Notes under the pieces: model-generated
The model's database searches: none
What the model saw: the letters and a program-made list of their open reading frames with translations, nothing else
Told to the model about the DNA's origin: nothing
Translations under genes and position numbers: made by a program
NCBI GenBank assembly: GCA_001464615.1
Contig: LNFI01000006.1
Span: 1-64,000, forward strand
Direction: 5' to 3'
Source: Sphingomonadales bacterium Ga0077557
GTDB lineage: Bacteria; Pseudomonadota; Alphaproteobacteria; Sphingomonadales; Sphingomonadaceae
Length of the DNA: 64,000 bases
In this document: in pieces, positions 24,984-33,011 of the stretch
Layout of the letters: each line of letters begins with the position of its first letter
How positions within the stretch are numbered: the first letter of the stretch is position 1

Positions 24984-25024
24984 GACGACTATAGCACCTG
25001 ATTTAGCCAAGAATGGCGGGTGTT

Positions 25025-26416
25025 CTACCCCTCCAGATCGCGCAGCAATGTCCGCACCGCGCTATCGACATCCATATCGGTATCGCGCAGCTGTTCGATG
25101 CGGCGCACCGCATGGATTACCGTTGAATGGTCGCGTCCGCCAAATTTGCGGCCAATCTCAGGGAGCGACCGAGTCGTCAGCCGCTTGGCAAGATACATGG
25201 CAATCTGCCGCGGCCGCGCCACGACGCGCGCGCGACGTGCTGAAACCAGCTCGATCGGCTTGAGTTCGAAATAGCTCGACACCGCCCGCTGGATTTCGTC
25301 GATCGTCACCCGCTTTTGCACGCCGCGCAGCACATCGCCGAGCGTGGCTTGGGTGAAATCCATATCGATCGCCTCACCCGTCAACTGAGCATAAGCGACC
25401 AGCCGGTTGAGCGCGCCCTCCAGTTCGCGAATGCTTGAGGTCAGCCGGACGGCCAGCAATTCCAGCACGTCAGCGGGCACCCTGGCATCGGGCATATCGG
25501 CCAGTTTGCGGGCCAGCACAGCGCGGCGCAACGTCAGATCAGCCGGCTTGATATCGGCCACAAAGCCAACCGACAGGCGTGACAGGATCCGTGCTTCAAC
25601 GCCGTCCAACCCCTGTGGACAGCGATCAGCGCTGACGACCAGCCGCTTGCCGGCACTCATCACCTCGTTGATCGTGTAGAAAAACTCTTCCTGCGTTGCA
25701 TCCTTGCCGGCAATGAACTGCAGATCGTCGATCATCAGCAGATCAACCGACCGCAACCGCGCCTTGAACGCGAACGTATCGCGCGCGCGCATCGCCTGGA
25801 CGAATTCGAACATGAAGCGTTCGGCCGACATGTAAATCACATCGGCCCCTGGCTGCGCTTCAAGAAAAGCCGTGCCGATCGCATGCATCAGATGGGTTTT
25901 GCCCATCCCTGTGCCGCTGTGCAGAAATAGCGGGCTGAAGCGCGGCGTACCCGGCTCGGCAAGCGCCTTGGCGGCGTTCCACGCAACCCGGTTTGAGCCA
26001 TCGACGACAAACCGATCAAAGGTGAAGCGCGAATCGAGCGCAGGGCGCGCACCGGCCATGGCCGCGATCGCGCTTGGTGCTGCAGGTGCGGCAACCGGAT
26101 CGATGCTCGCCAGCACTGGCAACGGCGCCGACGCGCTGGCCGTTTCAATGATCACCTGGCTGATCGTCGGGACGATGGCCCGAAATTCCTGCAACAGCCG
26201 TTCCGCATAATTGTTGCGGACCCAATTGGTCATGAAGGCAGACGGCAGCGAGAGCCGCACCGTATCCGCCTCGTCGCTCGCCGCCAGGGCAAGCGGCTTC
26301 AGCCACTGATCAAACAAGCGCGCGCCAGCCGATTCGCGCAAATGCCCGCGAATCCGTACCCATGCCTTGTCCAGTTCAGTGCCAGATGTCGCCTTCAATG
26401 CTCCAGCAATCGCCAC
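25025..26416 (-). CDS. dnaA: chromosomal replication initiator DnaA
   Basis: A 463-residue initiator that binds DnaA boxes and opens oriC. Domain I is at the N-terminus ([28 protein letters not shown]). The AAA+ domain has Walker [10 protein letters not shown], the MSAERF segment and Walker [10 protein letters not shown]. Domain IV ends with the DnaA signature [15 protein letters not shown]. The GTG at 26416 is preferred over the TTG at 26422 because GAGGAGAG ends about six bases before it. No consensus DnaA-box cluster was seen upstream, so oriC itself may be elsewhere. Confidence 0.96.
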   Translation of the reverse strand: MAIAGALKATSGTELDKAWVRIRGHLRESAGARLFDQWLKPLALAASDEADTVRLSLPSAFMTNWVRNNYAERLLQEFRAIVPTISQVIIETASASAPLPVLASIDPVAAPAAPSAIAAMAGARPALDSRFTFDRFVVDGSNRVAWNAAKALAEPGTPRFSPLFLHSGTGMGKTHLMHAIGTAFLEAQPGADVIYMSAERFMFEFVQAMRARDTFAFKARLRSVDLLMIDDLQFIAGKDATQEEFFYTINEVMSAGKRLVVSADRCPQGLDGVEARILSRLSVGFVADIKPADLTLRRAVLARKLADMPDARVPADVLELLAVRLTSSIRELEGALNRLVAYAQLTGEAIDMDFTQATLGDVLRGVQKRVTIDEIQRAVSSYFELKPIELVSARRARVVARPRQIAMYLAKRLTTRSLPEIGRKFGGRDHSTVIHAVRRIEQLRDTDMDVDSAVRTLLRDLEG

Positions 26417-26459
26417 GCGCAACTCTCCTCGCGGCCAGGCAACTCCCCTGGACGCCCTG

Positions 26460-26473
26460 TTTTCGATCGAAAA
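26460..26473. promoter_or_regulatory. perfect 14-bp palindrome upstream of dnaA
   Basis: TTTTCGATCGAAAA is a perfect palindrome 44 bp upstream of the dnaA start. It may be an operator. A further inverted repeat, GCATCCG (26495-26501) with CGGATGC (26528-26534), would form a hairpin in the dnaA leader. Confidence 0.4.
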
Positions 26474-26489
26474 TATCCCCCCGCAGCCG

Positions 26490-26717
26490 GAATCGCATCC
26501 GCCTGACGATGAAGTTATGCTAAATACCGGATGCGGTAATCATCGCGGCGAAGGCTGATTATGAGGACATGACCGAGTCGATCAAGAGGCCGGGCAGTCA
26601 AGAATCTGAAATAAACCATTTGACTCGGCCTTAGCCGCGCAAACCCGTCAAAATTTTAACAAGTCTTTGATTCTAGACTATAATAAAACCGTCACTAATT
26701 TGAAACCTTGGCGAATC
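26490..26717. promoter_or_regulatory. cluster of six GANTC sites upstream of dnaA
   Basis: GANTC occurs at 26490, 26575, 26602, 26622, 26669 and 26713, six times in 228 bp, against about one expected by chance. GANTC is the target of the alphaproteobacterial CcrM methylase, and in Caulobacter methylation state controls dnaA transcription. Two of the sites sit in a CCGAGTC/GACTCGG inverted repeat (26573-26628). Confidence 0.5.
26656..26684 (+). promoter_or_regulatory. near-consensus sigma-70 promoter, plus strand
   Basis: TTAACA at 26656-26661, a 17-base spacer, and TATAAT at 26679-26684. It points away from dnaA into a gap that contains no plus-strand protein gene. Confidence 0.55.
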
Positions 26718-26853
26718 GCGGTAAATCCTAGGTTTTGATATCAGCGGTATGCCGGACGCCATTGTGGCAGCTCGACGGTCAAAACCTGGCGCATTCGATG
26801 CAGCAGCCACGACAAAAAGGCCCGCTGGGAAGCTCCCGGCGGGCCATTTGTCA
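26691..26853 (+). ncRNA. candidate small RNA between dnaA and rpsT
   Basis: Transcription from the promoter at 26656 would begin near 26691. The predicted transcript contains a stem AGGTTTTGA (26730-26738) with TCAAAACCT (26779-26787), extended by a wobble and a C-G pair, and an inner hairpin GCCA-TTG-TGGC. It ends at the strong GC-rich hairpin 26819-26845 followed by ATTT. The length would be about 160 bases. No coding frame of note lies on this strand. I do not recognise a known RNA family; this is an inference from promoter, structure and terminator. Confidence 0.35.
26814..26845 (-). terminator. Rho-independent terminator after rpsT
   Basis: On the minus strand, GGCCCGCCGGGAG / TTCCCAGCGGGCC forms a long stem followed by TTTTT, 24 bases beyond the rpsT stop. 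The plus-strand reading has a short ATTT tail and could also terminate the candidate small RNA. Confidence 0.88.
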
Positions 26854-26868
26854 CGGAAACGTAACGTT

Positions 26869-27132
26869 TTAAGCGAGCGCGGAAACGCGCTTCGTCAGCC
26901 GCGCGAACTTGCGCGAGGCGGTATTCTTGTGGAGCACGCCCTTGGCAACGCCCCGCGCCAGTTCTGGCTGCGCAGCGGCCAGCGCGGTCGCGGCGGCATC
27001 CTTGTCGCCCGATTCGAGCGCCGACTCGACCTTTTTCACGAAGGTGCGAATGCGCCCAACGCGATTGGTGTTGATCTCCGCACGGCGGTCATTCCGCCGG
27101 ATACGCTTTTTCGCCTGTGGCGTATTCGCCAT
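26869..27132 (-). CDS. rpsT: 30S ribosomal protein S20
   Basis: An 87-residue basic helical protein, [19 protein letters not shown] at the start and [20 protein letters not shown] near the end, as in all S20 proteins. It binds 16S rRNA early in 30S assembly. The ATG that gives MANT is the usual start; seven upstream in-frame codons are not typical. It has its own terminators on both sides, so it is probably a single-gene transcript. Confidence 0.96.
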   Translation of the reverse strand: MANTPQAKKRIRRNDRRAEINTNRVGRIRTFVKKVESALESGDKDAAATALAAAQPELARGVAKGVLHKNTASRKFARLTKRVSALA

Positions 27133-27155
27133 GCCGTCCTCGAACCTTTTCAATG

Positions 27156-27187
27156 AAAAAGGGCGGGGGAGAAGCTCCCGATCGCCC
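27156..27187 (-). terminator. Rho-independent terminator after mutM
   Basis: On the minus strand, GGGCGATCGGGAG, a short loop and CTCCCCCGCCC are followed by TTTTT. It lies between mutM and rpsT and separates their transcripts. Confidence 0.85.
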
Positions 27188-27233
27188 TTCGAAAGCGCGC
27201 CTCTTAACCGCGCCGGTGGCTCCGGTCAACAAC

Positions 27234-28046
27234 TCAACGCTGGCATTTGCTGCACCAGAACGTCGAACGCCCGCCCTCGGGGCGTCTTTTCACCAGCGCG
27301 CCGCAGCGGCACAGCTCGCCTTCGCGGCCATAGACCAGCCATTGTTTTGAAAAATAACCAAGTTCGCCATCCGGCCGGGCATAATCACGCAGCGTCGATC
27401 CGCCTGCCTCGATGGCGGAGGCGAGCACCGTGCGAATCGACTCAACCAGCGTGGCGAGTCGCGCCGACGCGATCTGGCCCGCGGCCCGTGCCGGGGTGAT
27501 GCCTGCCATATGCAGCGCCTCACACACATAGATATTGCCGAGCCCCGCGACGATCCGCTGATCGAGCAGCATCGCCTTGATCGGTGCCGCCCGCCCCGCC
27601 AATGCTTTGCCGAGATAGTCGGCGGTAAAGCCCGGCCCGAGCGGCTCCGGCCCCATGGTCATAAACGGCAGATAGGCAGCGATTGCTGCCGTCTCGACCA
27701 GATCGACCGAGCCGAATCGGCGCGGATCGTTGAGCGCCAGCGTCCGCCCGACGGCTGTGGTCAGCACCAGATGATCATGCGGCAGGGTTTCGGAAGGATC
27801 GACCCGCCACCGCCCTGACATGCCGAGATGGAAGATCATCGTGTCGCCGCGATCGGTATCGATCAGGCCATATTTCGCGCGCCGCCCGAGCCCGGTGACG
27901 GTCGCCCCGGTCAAGCGCTGGCCGATATCGGCGGGAAAGGGGCGACGCAAATCGGCACGCCGGAGCAGCACGCGTTCGATCCGCGCGCCTTCCAGCACGG
28001 GACGCAGGCCGCGGACGGTGGTTTCGACTTCGGGAAGTTCCGGCAT
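27234..28046 (-). CDS. mutM: formamidopyrimidine-DNA glycosylase
   Basis: A 270-residue Fpg/MutM that excises 8-oxoguanine and related lesions. The N-terminal PELPEVETTVRGL carries the catalytic Pro1/Glu2 after methionine removal. The helix-two-turn-helix region includes GLGNIYVCEAL, and the C-terminal zinc finger has four cysteines (CRCGALVKR ... FWCSKCQR). The start is fixed by the need for MPELPE. Divergent from ubiE, 60 bp away. Confidence 0.96.
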   Translation of the reverse strand: MPELPEVETTVRGLRPVLEGARIERVLLRRADLRRPFPADIGQRLTGATVTGLGRRAKYGLIDTDRGDTMIFHLGMSGRWRVDPSETLPHDHLVLTTAVGRTLALNDPRRFGSVDLVETAAIAAYLPFMTMGPEPLGPGFTADYLGKALAGRAAPIKAMLLDQRIVAGLGNIYVCEALHMAGITPARAAGQIASARLATLVESIRTVLASAIEAGGSTLRDYARPDGELGYFSKQWLVYGREGELCRCGALVKRRPEGGRSTFWCSKCQR

Positions 28047-28106
28047 GATCCACCAGCAGCTAGGTTGCGTTTGCTCCGCCCACAAGCCTTGGCTAGAGCG
28101 ACGCTC

Positions 28107-28838
28107 ATGACCGACACCGTTTCATTCGGCTATCAACAAATAGCCCCCGAAGAAAAAACCGCCCGCGTGGGCGACGTCTTTAAAAGCGTCGCGCCGTCCT
28201 ATGATCTGATGAACGATGCCATGTCGGCGGGCATGCACCGTTTGTGGAAGGATCGATTCGTCCGCCGGGTGAAGCCGCGTGCTGGCGATGCGATCCTCGA
28301 TATGGCTGGCGGCACCGGCGACATCGCCTTTCGCATGGCACCGTCTGGCGCGGCGATTACGGTGGCGGATATCAACCCGGCGATGCTGGAGGTCGGCATC
28401 GAACGCGCCGCAAAGCGCGGCATTGACGGGCTGGTCTGGACTGAGGCCAATGCCGAAACGCTGGTTTTTCCTGACCGATTCTTCGATGCCTATACGATCG
28501 CCTTTGGCATCAGGAACGTGACCGATATTCCCAAGGCGCTGCGCGAGGCGCACCGCGTGCTGAAACGCGGGGGGCGCTTCTATTGCCTGGAGTTCTCGAC
28601 GACGCTGTGGCCGGGCTTTGCCGAGATTTACGATGTCTATTCGCACAAGTTGGTCCCACAACTCGGCAAATTGTTGGCGAAGGATGAGGACAGCTATCGC
28701 TATCTGATCGAATCGATCCGCCGCTTTCCTGACATGGCCAAGTTCGAAGGCATGATTGCCGAGGCGGGCTTTGTGCAGACCAAAGTGGAGCCGATGCTCG
28801 GCGGACTGGTCGCGATCCATAGCGGCTGGAAGATCTGA
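28107..28838 (+). CDS. ubiE: ubiquinone biosynthesis C-methyltransferase UbiE
   Basis: A 243-residue SAM-dependent methyltransferase that methylates the 2-polyprenyl-6-methoxybenzoquinol ring. Motif I is ILDMAGGTGDIAFRM. Family signatures are YDLMNDAMSAGMHRLWKDRF near the start and HRVLKRGGRFYCLEFS in the middle. The mutM(div)-ubiE-ubiB order is standard in alphaproteobacteria. Start ATG 28107 gives MTDTVSFGYQ. Confidence 0.95.
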   Translation: MTDTVSFGYQQIAPEEKTARVGDVFKSVAPSYDLMNDAMSAGMHRLWKDRFVRRVKPRAGDAILDMAGGTGDIAFRMAPSGAAITVADINPAMLEVGIERAAKRGIDGLVWTEANAETLVFPDRFFDAYTIAFGIRNVTDIPKALREAHRVLKRGGRFYCLEFSTTLWPGFAEIYDVYSHKLVPQLGKLLAKDEDSYRYLIESIRRFPDMAKFEGMIAEAGFVQTKVEPMLGGLVAIHSGWKI

Positions 28839-28869
28839 TCTTGCGCCATTCCGCCAAGGCTGGTTGCGC

Positions 28870-30405
28870 ATGACCGCCCCCATCGTCCATCTCTGGCGCG
28901 TCCTGAAATGGGGCCGCACGCTCGCTCGTCATGGCGCGCTGAGCGGTATCGAGCGCGATCCCAATACCCCTGCCCCCGTCCGCAGGCTTGTTCGGATCGC
29001 GCGTATTGGCGTCCGGCTGCCGGAAACGCCAGCCTATGCCGTCGCGCTTCAGGAGATTGGGCCGGCCGCAATCAAGTTTGGCCAGACGCTCGCTACTCGC
29101 CCCGATATCGTTGGTGAGGCCGCCGCGCGCGATCTTGCGCGCCTGCAGGATGCGCTGCCCCCGGTGCCCTTTGCGGTCATCAACGCAGCGATGGTCAAGA
29201 GCTTTGGCCGCCCCCTGGAAGACCTGTTCGCCTCAATCGATCCAGTGCCGGTCGGCGCTGCGTCGATCGCGCAGGTCCACCGGGGTGTAACGACCGATGG
29301 CCGCGCCGTGGCGATCAAGGTGCTGCGCCCTGGGGTGGAGGAAGAATTCGCCCGCGCCATCGACACCTATCAATGGGCCGCGGCACAGCTTGAATCGATG
29401 GGCGGCGAACTCGCCCGGCTGCAGCCGCGCCTGGTGATCGAAACCTTCAAGCGCTGGACCGCGCGCGAGCTTGATCTGCGGCGTGAGGCAGCCTCAGCTT
29501 CCGAACTTGCCGAAGCGATGACCGCCGAGCCCGATTTCGTCGTGCCCGCGATCGATTGGCAGCGCACCACCGGCGGCGTTCTGACGCTGGAATGGATTGA
29601 CGGCATCAAATTATCGAACCGCGCGGCGCTGCTTGCCGCCGGCTATGATCCCGCCCGGCTGGCGCATATTCTGGTTCACGCCTTTCTTCGGCAAGCAATC
29701 GCGGAAGGATTCTTCCATGCCGATCTGCACCAGGGCAATCTCTTCGCGCTCCCTGGCAGCCGGATCGCGGCGATTGATTTCGGGATCATGGGCCGGATTG
29801 ATCGCCGCGCCCGGGTGTGGCTGGCCGAAATTCTCTATGGCCTGATCACCGGCAATTATAAGCGGGTCGCCGAGATCCATTTCGAAGCCGGCTATGTTCC
29901 CGCCCACCACAATGTCGGCGAATTCGCGACCGCGCTGCGCGCGGTCGGTGAACCGATGCGCGGCATGTCAGTGAAGGATATGTCGGTCGGCAATATGCTC
30001 GACGGGCTGTTCAACATCACCCGCGATTTCGACATGAAAACGCAGCCGCATTTGCTGTTGTTGCAAAAGACGATGGTGATGGTGGAGGGCGTGGCCACCG
30101 CGCTCGATCCCGATATCAATATGTGGGAAACCGCAGCACCCTTCGTCCGCGAATGGATCAGGACCGAACTTGGCCCTGAAACCTTTGTCGCTGATCGGCT
30201 GAACGCCGATTTCAAAACACTGGCGCGGCTGCCCCAGCTGATCCGCAATATCGAACGGCATTTCCCCGATCCCGGTGGTGCGCCCCCCGCCCCGCCGCTC
30301 GGCGAGATCGACGTGGTGCGCATCGGCGGCGGCTGGCGCTATGCAGCGGTCGCTCTTGGCGCAGCGGCAATCGGCGCCCTTGGTTCGTGGCTGTGGTTGC
30401 CTTGA
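28870..30405 (+). CDS. ubiB: ubiquinone biosynthesis kinase-like protein UbiB
   Basis: A 511-residue ABC1/ADCK-family atypical kinase. It has the KxGQ motif (AIKFGQTLATRPD), the Ala-rich loop replacing the P-loop (VGAASIAQVHRG), the catalytic Lys (AIKVLRPG), and the HADLHQGNLF and AIDFGIMGR motifs. Two hydrophobic C-terminal segments end in WLWLP and would anchor it. It supports coenzyme Q synthesis, probably by ATP-driven extraction of lipid intermediates. It follows ubiE by 31 bases. Confidence 0.94.
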   Translation: MTAPIVHLWRVLKWGRTLARHGALSGIERDPNTPAPVRRLVRIARIGVRLPETPAYAVALQEIGPAAIKFGQTLATRPDIVGEAAARDLARLQDALPPVPFAVINAAMVKSFGRPLEDLFASIDPVPVGAASIAQVHRGVTTDGRAVAIKVLRPGVEEEFARAIDTYQWAAAQLESMGGELARLQPRLVIETFKRWTARELDLRREAASASELAEAMTAEPDFVVPAIDWQRTTGGVLTLEWIDGIKLSNRAALLAAGYDPARLAHILVHAFLRQAIAEGFFHADLHQGNLFALPGSRIAAIDFGIMGRIDRRARVWLAEILYGLITGNYKRVAEIHFEAGYVPAHHNVGEFATALRAVGEPMRGMSVKDMSVGNMLDGLFNITRDFDMKTQPHLLLLQKTMVMVEGVATALDPDINMWETAAPFVREWIRTELGPETFVADRLNADFKTLARLPQLIRNIERHFPDPGGAPPAPPLGEIDVVRIGGGWRYAAVALGAAAIGALGSWLWLP

Positions 30406-30419
30406 TAAGGCCGGGCTGA

Positions 30420-31538
30420 GTGGCACGGGTGTCCCCACCCCTATGGCTTGCGCAGCCCAGCCGGTTTGCCGGCATCAAGCGGCGCCCGGCTAGGCTGGTG
30501 CTCGCCGGGCTGGCGCTGCTCATTCTGCTGTCGCTCAGCGCGATCATCGCGCCCAGCCCGCCGCCCGCTAGCCCAGACCCGGCTGCTGCCGACAGCGACC
30601 GAGCCGATGTGCTGCTGTACGAATCGATTGTCGCGGCGGTGCGCGGCGGCGGCGATTATTACAGTGTGGCCGCACAGGCGCAGCGCAGCGGCGGCTACCC
30701 CGTCCGCCCCTTTGTGACGATGCGCCTGCCCACGCTGGCTATTGTCCAGGCCGCGTTGCCGCGCCCCGTGACGATCCTGCTGCTGTATTTGCTGTGCTTG
30801 GCGGTGTTGGCTGCCTGGTATGTCCGACTGGGGGGTGTCTTCGCGCGCCCACCACCCCGACTGATTGCGCTGGCCTTGGTCGGGTGCGGGGGGATGATCT
30901 TCGTGCAGACTAATCTGGTCGCCTTTCATGAAGTCTGGGCCGGACTGCTGGTCGCCTTGTCGCTGGCGGTGTGGCGCGACGATCGCTGGGTAGAGGCGGT
31001 TGCGATCGGCGCCTGCGCGATGCTGATCCGCGAAACTGCTGCGCTATATGCGATCGTCATGGCCCTGTGCGCGCTGGCGGGCGGCCATCGGCGCGAAGCG
31101 ATCGGCTGGGCGGTCGCGTTTGCGATGTTTGGTGCGGCCGTCACCGCCCATTATTTTGCGTGGAGCGCGATCATCCTGCCCAGTGATCCGGCGGGACCGG
31201 GGTGGAGCGGGCTGCTCGGTTTTGGTTTTTTCGTGAAAGCCTTGTCGGTGACAACCGCCTTGAGCGTGTTGCCCCCATGGATTGCCGCACCATTCGTTGG
31301 CTTTGCCCTGTTCGGCTGGCTGGCCTGGCGCGATCCCGCGGCAACGCGCGTGCTTGGGGTGCTGGGTGCCTATGCTGTGCTGGTTAGCCTGTTTTGCCGC
31401 ACCGACACCTATTACTGGGTGCTGCTGGTGGCCCCGGTCAGTCTGGTCGGGCTTGCCTTCATCCCCGATGCGCTGCGCGACCTTTATGTCGCTGCGCTCG
31501 ACAGTCGGCGCATTACCGTGACAAGGTCGGTTCGATGA
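30420..31538 (+). CDS. polytopic membrane protein, GT-C-like, unknown function
   Basis: A 372-residue protein with about nine membrane helices and short loops. It has a periplasmic-looking segment after helix 1 (DRADVLLYESIVAAVRGGGDYYSVAAQAQRSGGYPVRPF), which resembles the acidic first loop of GT-C glycosyltransferases. A later ACAMLIRETAALYAIV segment is also typical of hypothetical GT-C relatives. The GTG start is 15 bases after ubiB and the stop overlaps the coaC ATG (ATGA), so it is transcribed with both, although it has no obvious link to quinone or CoA synthesis. Confidence 0.65.
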   Translation: MARVSPPLWLAQPSRFAGIKRRPARLVLAGLALLILLSLSAIIAPSPPPASPDPAAADSDRADVLLYESIVAAVRGGGDYYSVAAQAQRSGGYPVRPFVTMRLPTLAIVQAALPRPVTILLLYLLCLAVLAAWYVRLGGVFARPPPRLIALALVGCGGMIFVQTNLVAFHEVWAGLLVALSLAVWRDDRWVEAVAIGACAMLIRETAALYAIVMALCALAGGHRREAIGWAVAFAMFGAAVTAHYFAWSAIILPSDPAGPGWSGLLGFGFFVKALSVTTALSVLPPWIAAPFVGFALFGWLAWRDPAATRVLGVLGAYAVLVSLFCRTDTYYWVLLVAPVSLVGLAFIPDALRDLYVAALDSRRITVTRSVR

Positions 31539-32071
31539 AACGCATTCTCCTGATCGTCGGTGGCGGCATCGCTGCTTATAAGGCCTGCGAGCTGATCCGC
31601 CTCGCGCGCAAGGCGGGCATTGGCGTGCGCTGCGTGCTCACCGCAGGTGGCGCACAGTTCATTACGCCGATGACGCTGGCGGCGCTGAGCGAGAACCCGG
31701 TCCATACCAGCCTGTGGGATTTGAAGGATGAGGCCGAGATGGGCCATATCCAGCTCAGCCGTGAAGCCAATCTTGTCGTCATCGCGCCCGCTACCGCTGA
31801 TCTGCTCGCCAAGATGGCCTCAGGCATCGCCGATGATCTTGCCACCACCTTGCTGCTTGCAACCGACAAGCCCGTGCTCGCCGCGCCGGCGATGAACGTC
31901 CGCATGTGGCAACACCCCGCCACCCGCCGCAATATCGCCACGCTGCGCGCCGACGGCATTACCGTGATCGAGCCCGATGAAGGCCCCATGGCCTGCGGCG
32001 AATTCGGTCCCGGTCGCCTGCCCGAGCCCGACGCGATCCTCGCCGCCATCACCCGCGCGCTCGGCCTATGA
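31535..32071 (+). CDS. coaC: phosphopantothenoylcysteine decarboxylase (separate CoaC)
   Basis: A 178-residue flavoprotein of the HFCD family. It converts 4'-phosphopantothenoylcysteine to 4'-phosphopantetheine in coenzyme A synthesis. The N-terminus is ILLIVGGGIAAYKACELIR. The catalytic His is in GHIQLSREANLVVIAPATAD, the substrate-binding Asn in PAMNVRMWQHP, and the proton-donor Cys in GPMACGEFGPGRL. In most bacteria this is the N-terminal half of a fused CoaBC; here it stops and the ligase begins in another frame, with ATGA overlap. Confidence 0.92.
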   Translation: MKRILLIVGGGIAAYKACELIRLARKAGIGVRCVLTAGGAQFITPMTLAALSENPVHTSLWDLKDEAEMGHIQLSREANLVVIAPATADLLAKMASGIADDLATTLLLATDKPVLAAPAMNVRMWQHPATRRNIATLRADGITVIEPDEGPMACGEFGPGRLPEPDAILAAITRALGL

Positions 32072-32709
32072 CGAGCCTTGCCGGCCGGCACATGCTGGTC
32101 ACCGCCGGGCCGACCCATGAGCCGATCGATCCGGTCCGCTACATCGCCAACCGATCGTCGGGTAAGCAGGGCTTTGCCATCGCTGCCGCGCTTGCCGCAC
32201 TCGGTGCGCGCGTGACGCTTATTGCTGGCCCGGTCACGCTCGACACCCCGCCGGGCGTTGACCGCGTCGATGTGGAAACCGCGCTTGAAATGGCCGCTGC
32301 GGTCGAACAGGCTCTGCCCGCCGACGCCGCGATCATGGTCGCCGCCGTGGCTGACTGGCGCGTCACCCCGATGCCGCAAAAGATCAAAAAGGGCGCGCGC
32401 ACGCCGACGCTCATGCTGGTCGAGAACCCCGATATCCTGGCAACGCTCGCCAAGAGCCCCAGGCGCCCGCCGCTCGTGATCGGCTTTGCGGCAGAAACCG
32501 AACGCGTGACCGAACACGCCAGCAGCAAACGCGTCCGCAAAGGCGCCGACTGGATCATCGCCAACGACGTTTCCGGCGACGTCATGGGCGGCGCCGCGAA
32601 CAGCATCCACATTGTGACGGCACAGGGCGTCGAAAGCTGGGACCGGATGCCCAAGGAAGAGGTTGCCCGCCTGCTCGCGGAACGGATCGCGGCGGCGGTC
32701 AATCAATAA
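32068..32709 (+). CDS. coaB: phosphopantothenate-cysteine ligase (separate CoaB)
   Basis: A 213-residue ligase domain that joins cysteine to 4'-phosphopantothenate with nucleotide activation. Signatures are LVTAGPTHEPIDPVRYIANRSSGKQG, VAAVADWRV, KIKKG, and GFAAETE / ANDVSGDVMGG. The ATG overlaps the coaC stop by four bases. A single-base change could fuse the two into a normal CoaBC, so the split is either a real coupled pair or the result of a frameshift. Confidence 0.92.
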   Translation: MTSLAGRHMLVTAGPTHEPIDPVRYIANRSSGKQGFAIAAALAALGARVTLIAGPVTLDTPPGVDRVDVETALEMAAAVEQALPADAAIMVAAVADWRVTPMPQKIKKGARTPTLMLVENPDILATLAKSPRRPPLVIGFAAETERVTEHASSKRVRKGADWIIANDVSGDVMGGAANSIHIVTAQGVESWDRMPKEEVARLLAERIAAAVNQ

Positions 32710-33011
32710 CGGTGCGGCTCACAGGCAATGCCATCGTCGTCGCCATCCATTTCGGGGCGATATCCGGGTTCTCCCCTATAGATTGGGGCGGTGCCGGCTG
32801 CTTGGGCATCGTTGCATCCGCCCCAATAATCGCCTTTTTGAGGTTCGCGCTGGCGTTTTAGGCCAGTTTTGACAGCGAGATTGCTGGCTACGGATACCAG
32901 CGTAGATCGTTCCCGTGGCGTTGAGAGGAACGAGCCGAAGCCCAGCACTGCGCCTACCAAAGCAGCGACAGCTAGGATTGAAATCGCGGATAGACGATCG
33001 GACGAGCTCAT
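32703..33011 (-). CDS. excalibur calcium-binding domain protein
   Basis: A 102-residue protein. An N-terminal membrane helix or signal anchor (AISILAVAALVGAVLGFGSFL) and a linker are followed by a C-terminal excalibur domain, with WGGCNDAQAAG and the calcium-loop motif DGDDDGIACE. The two cysteines may pair. The domain is usually extracellular or periplasmic and often attached to nucleases, which are absent here. The stop overlaps the convergent coaB end by seven bases, and its start overlaps the preceding GT-C gene. Confidence 0.8.
   Translation of the reverse strand: MSSSDRLSAISILAVAALVGAVLGFGSFLSTPRERSTLVSVASNLAVKTGLKRQREPQKGDYWGGCNDAQAAGTAPIYRGEPGYRPEMDGDDDGIACEPHRY

Noticed and set aside
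26423..26868. Chromosomal origin in the dnaA upstream gap
   Set aside because: The gap is AT-rich with inverted repeats, but no cluster of TTATCCACA-type DnaA boxes was seen.
31576..32706. 376-residue minus-strand frame spanning coaC and coaB
   Set aside because: A long antisense frame that crosses the coaC/coaB junction looks striking, but it mirrors the codon bias of both genes and has no domain.
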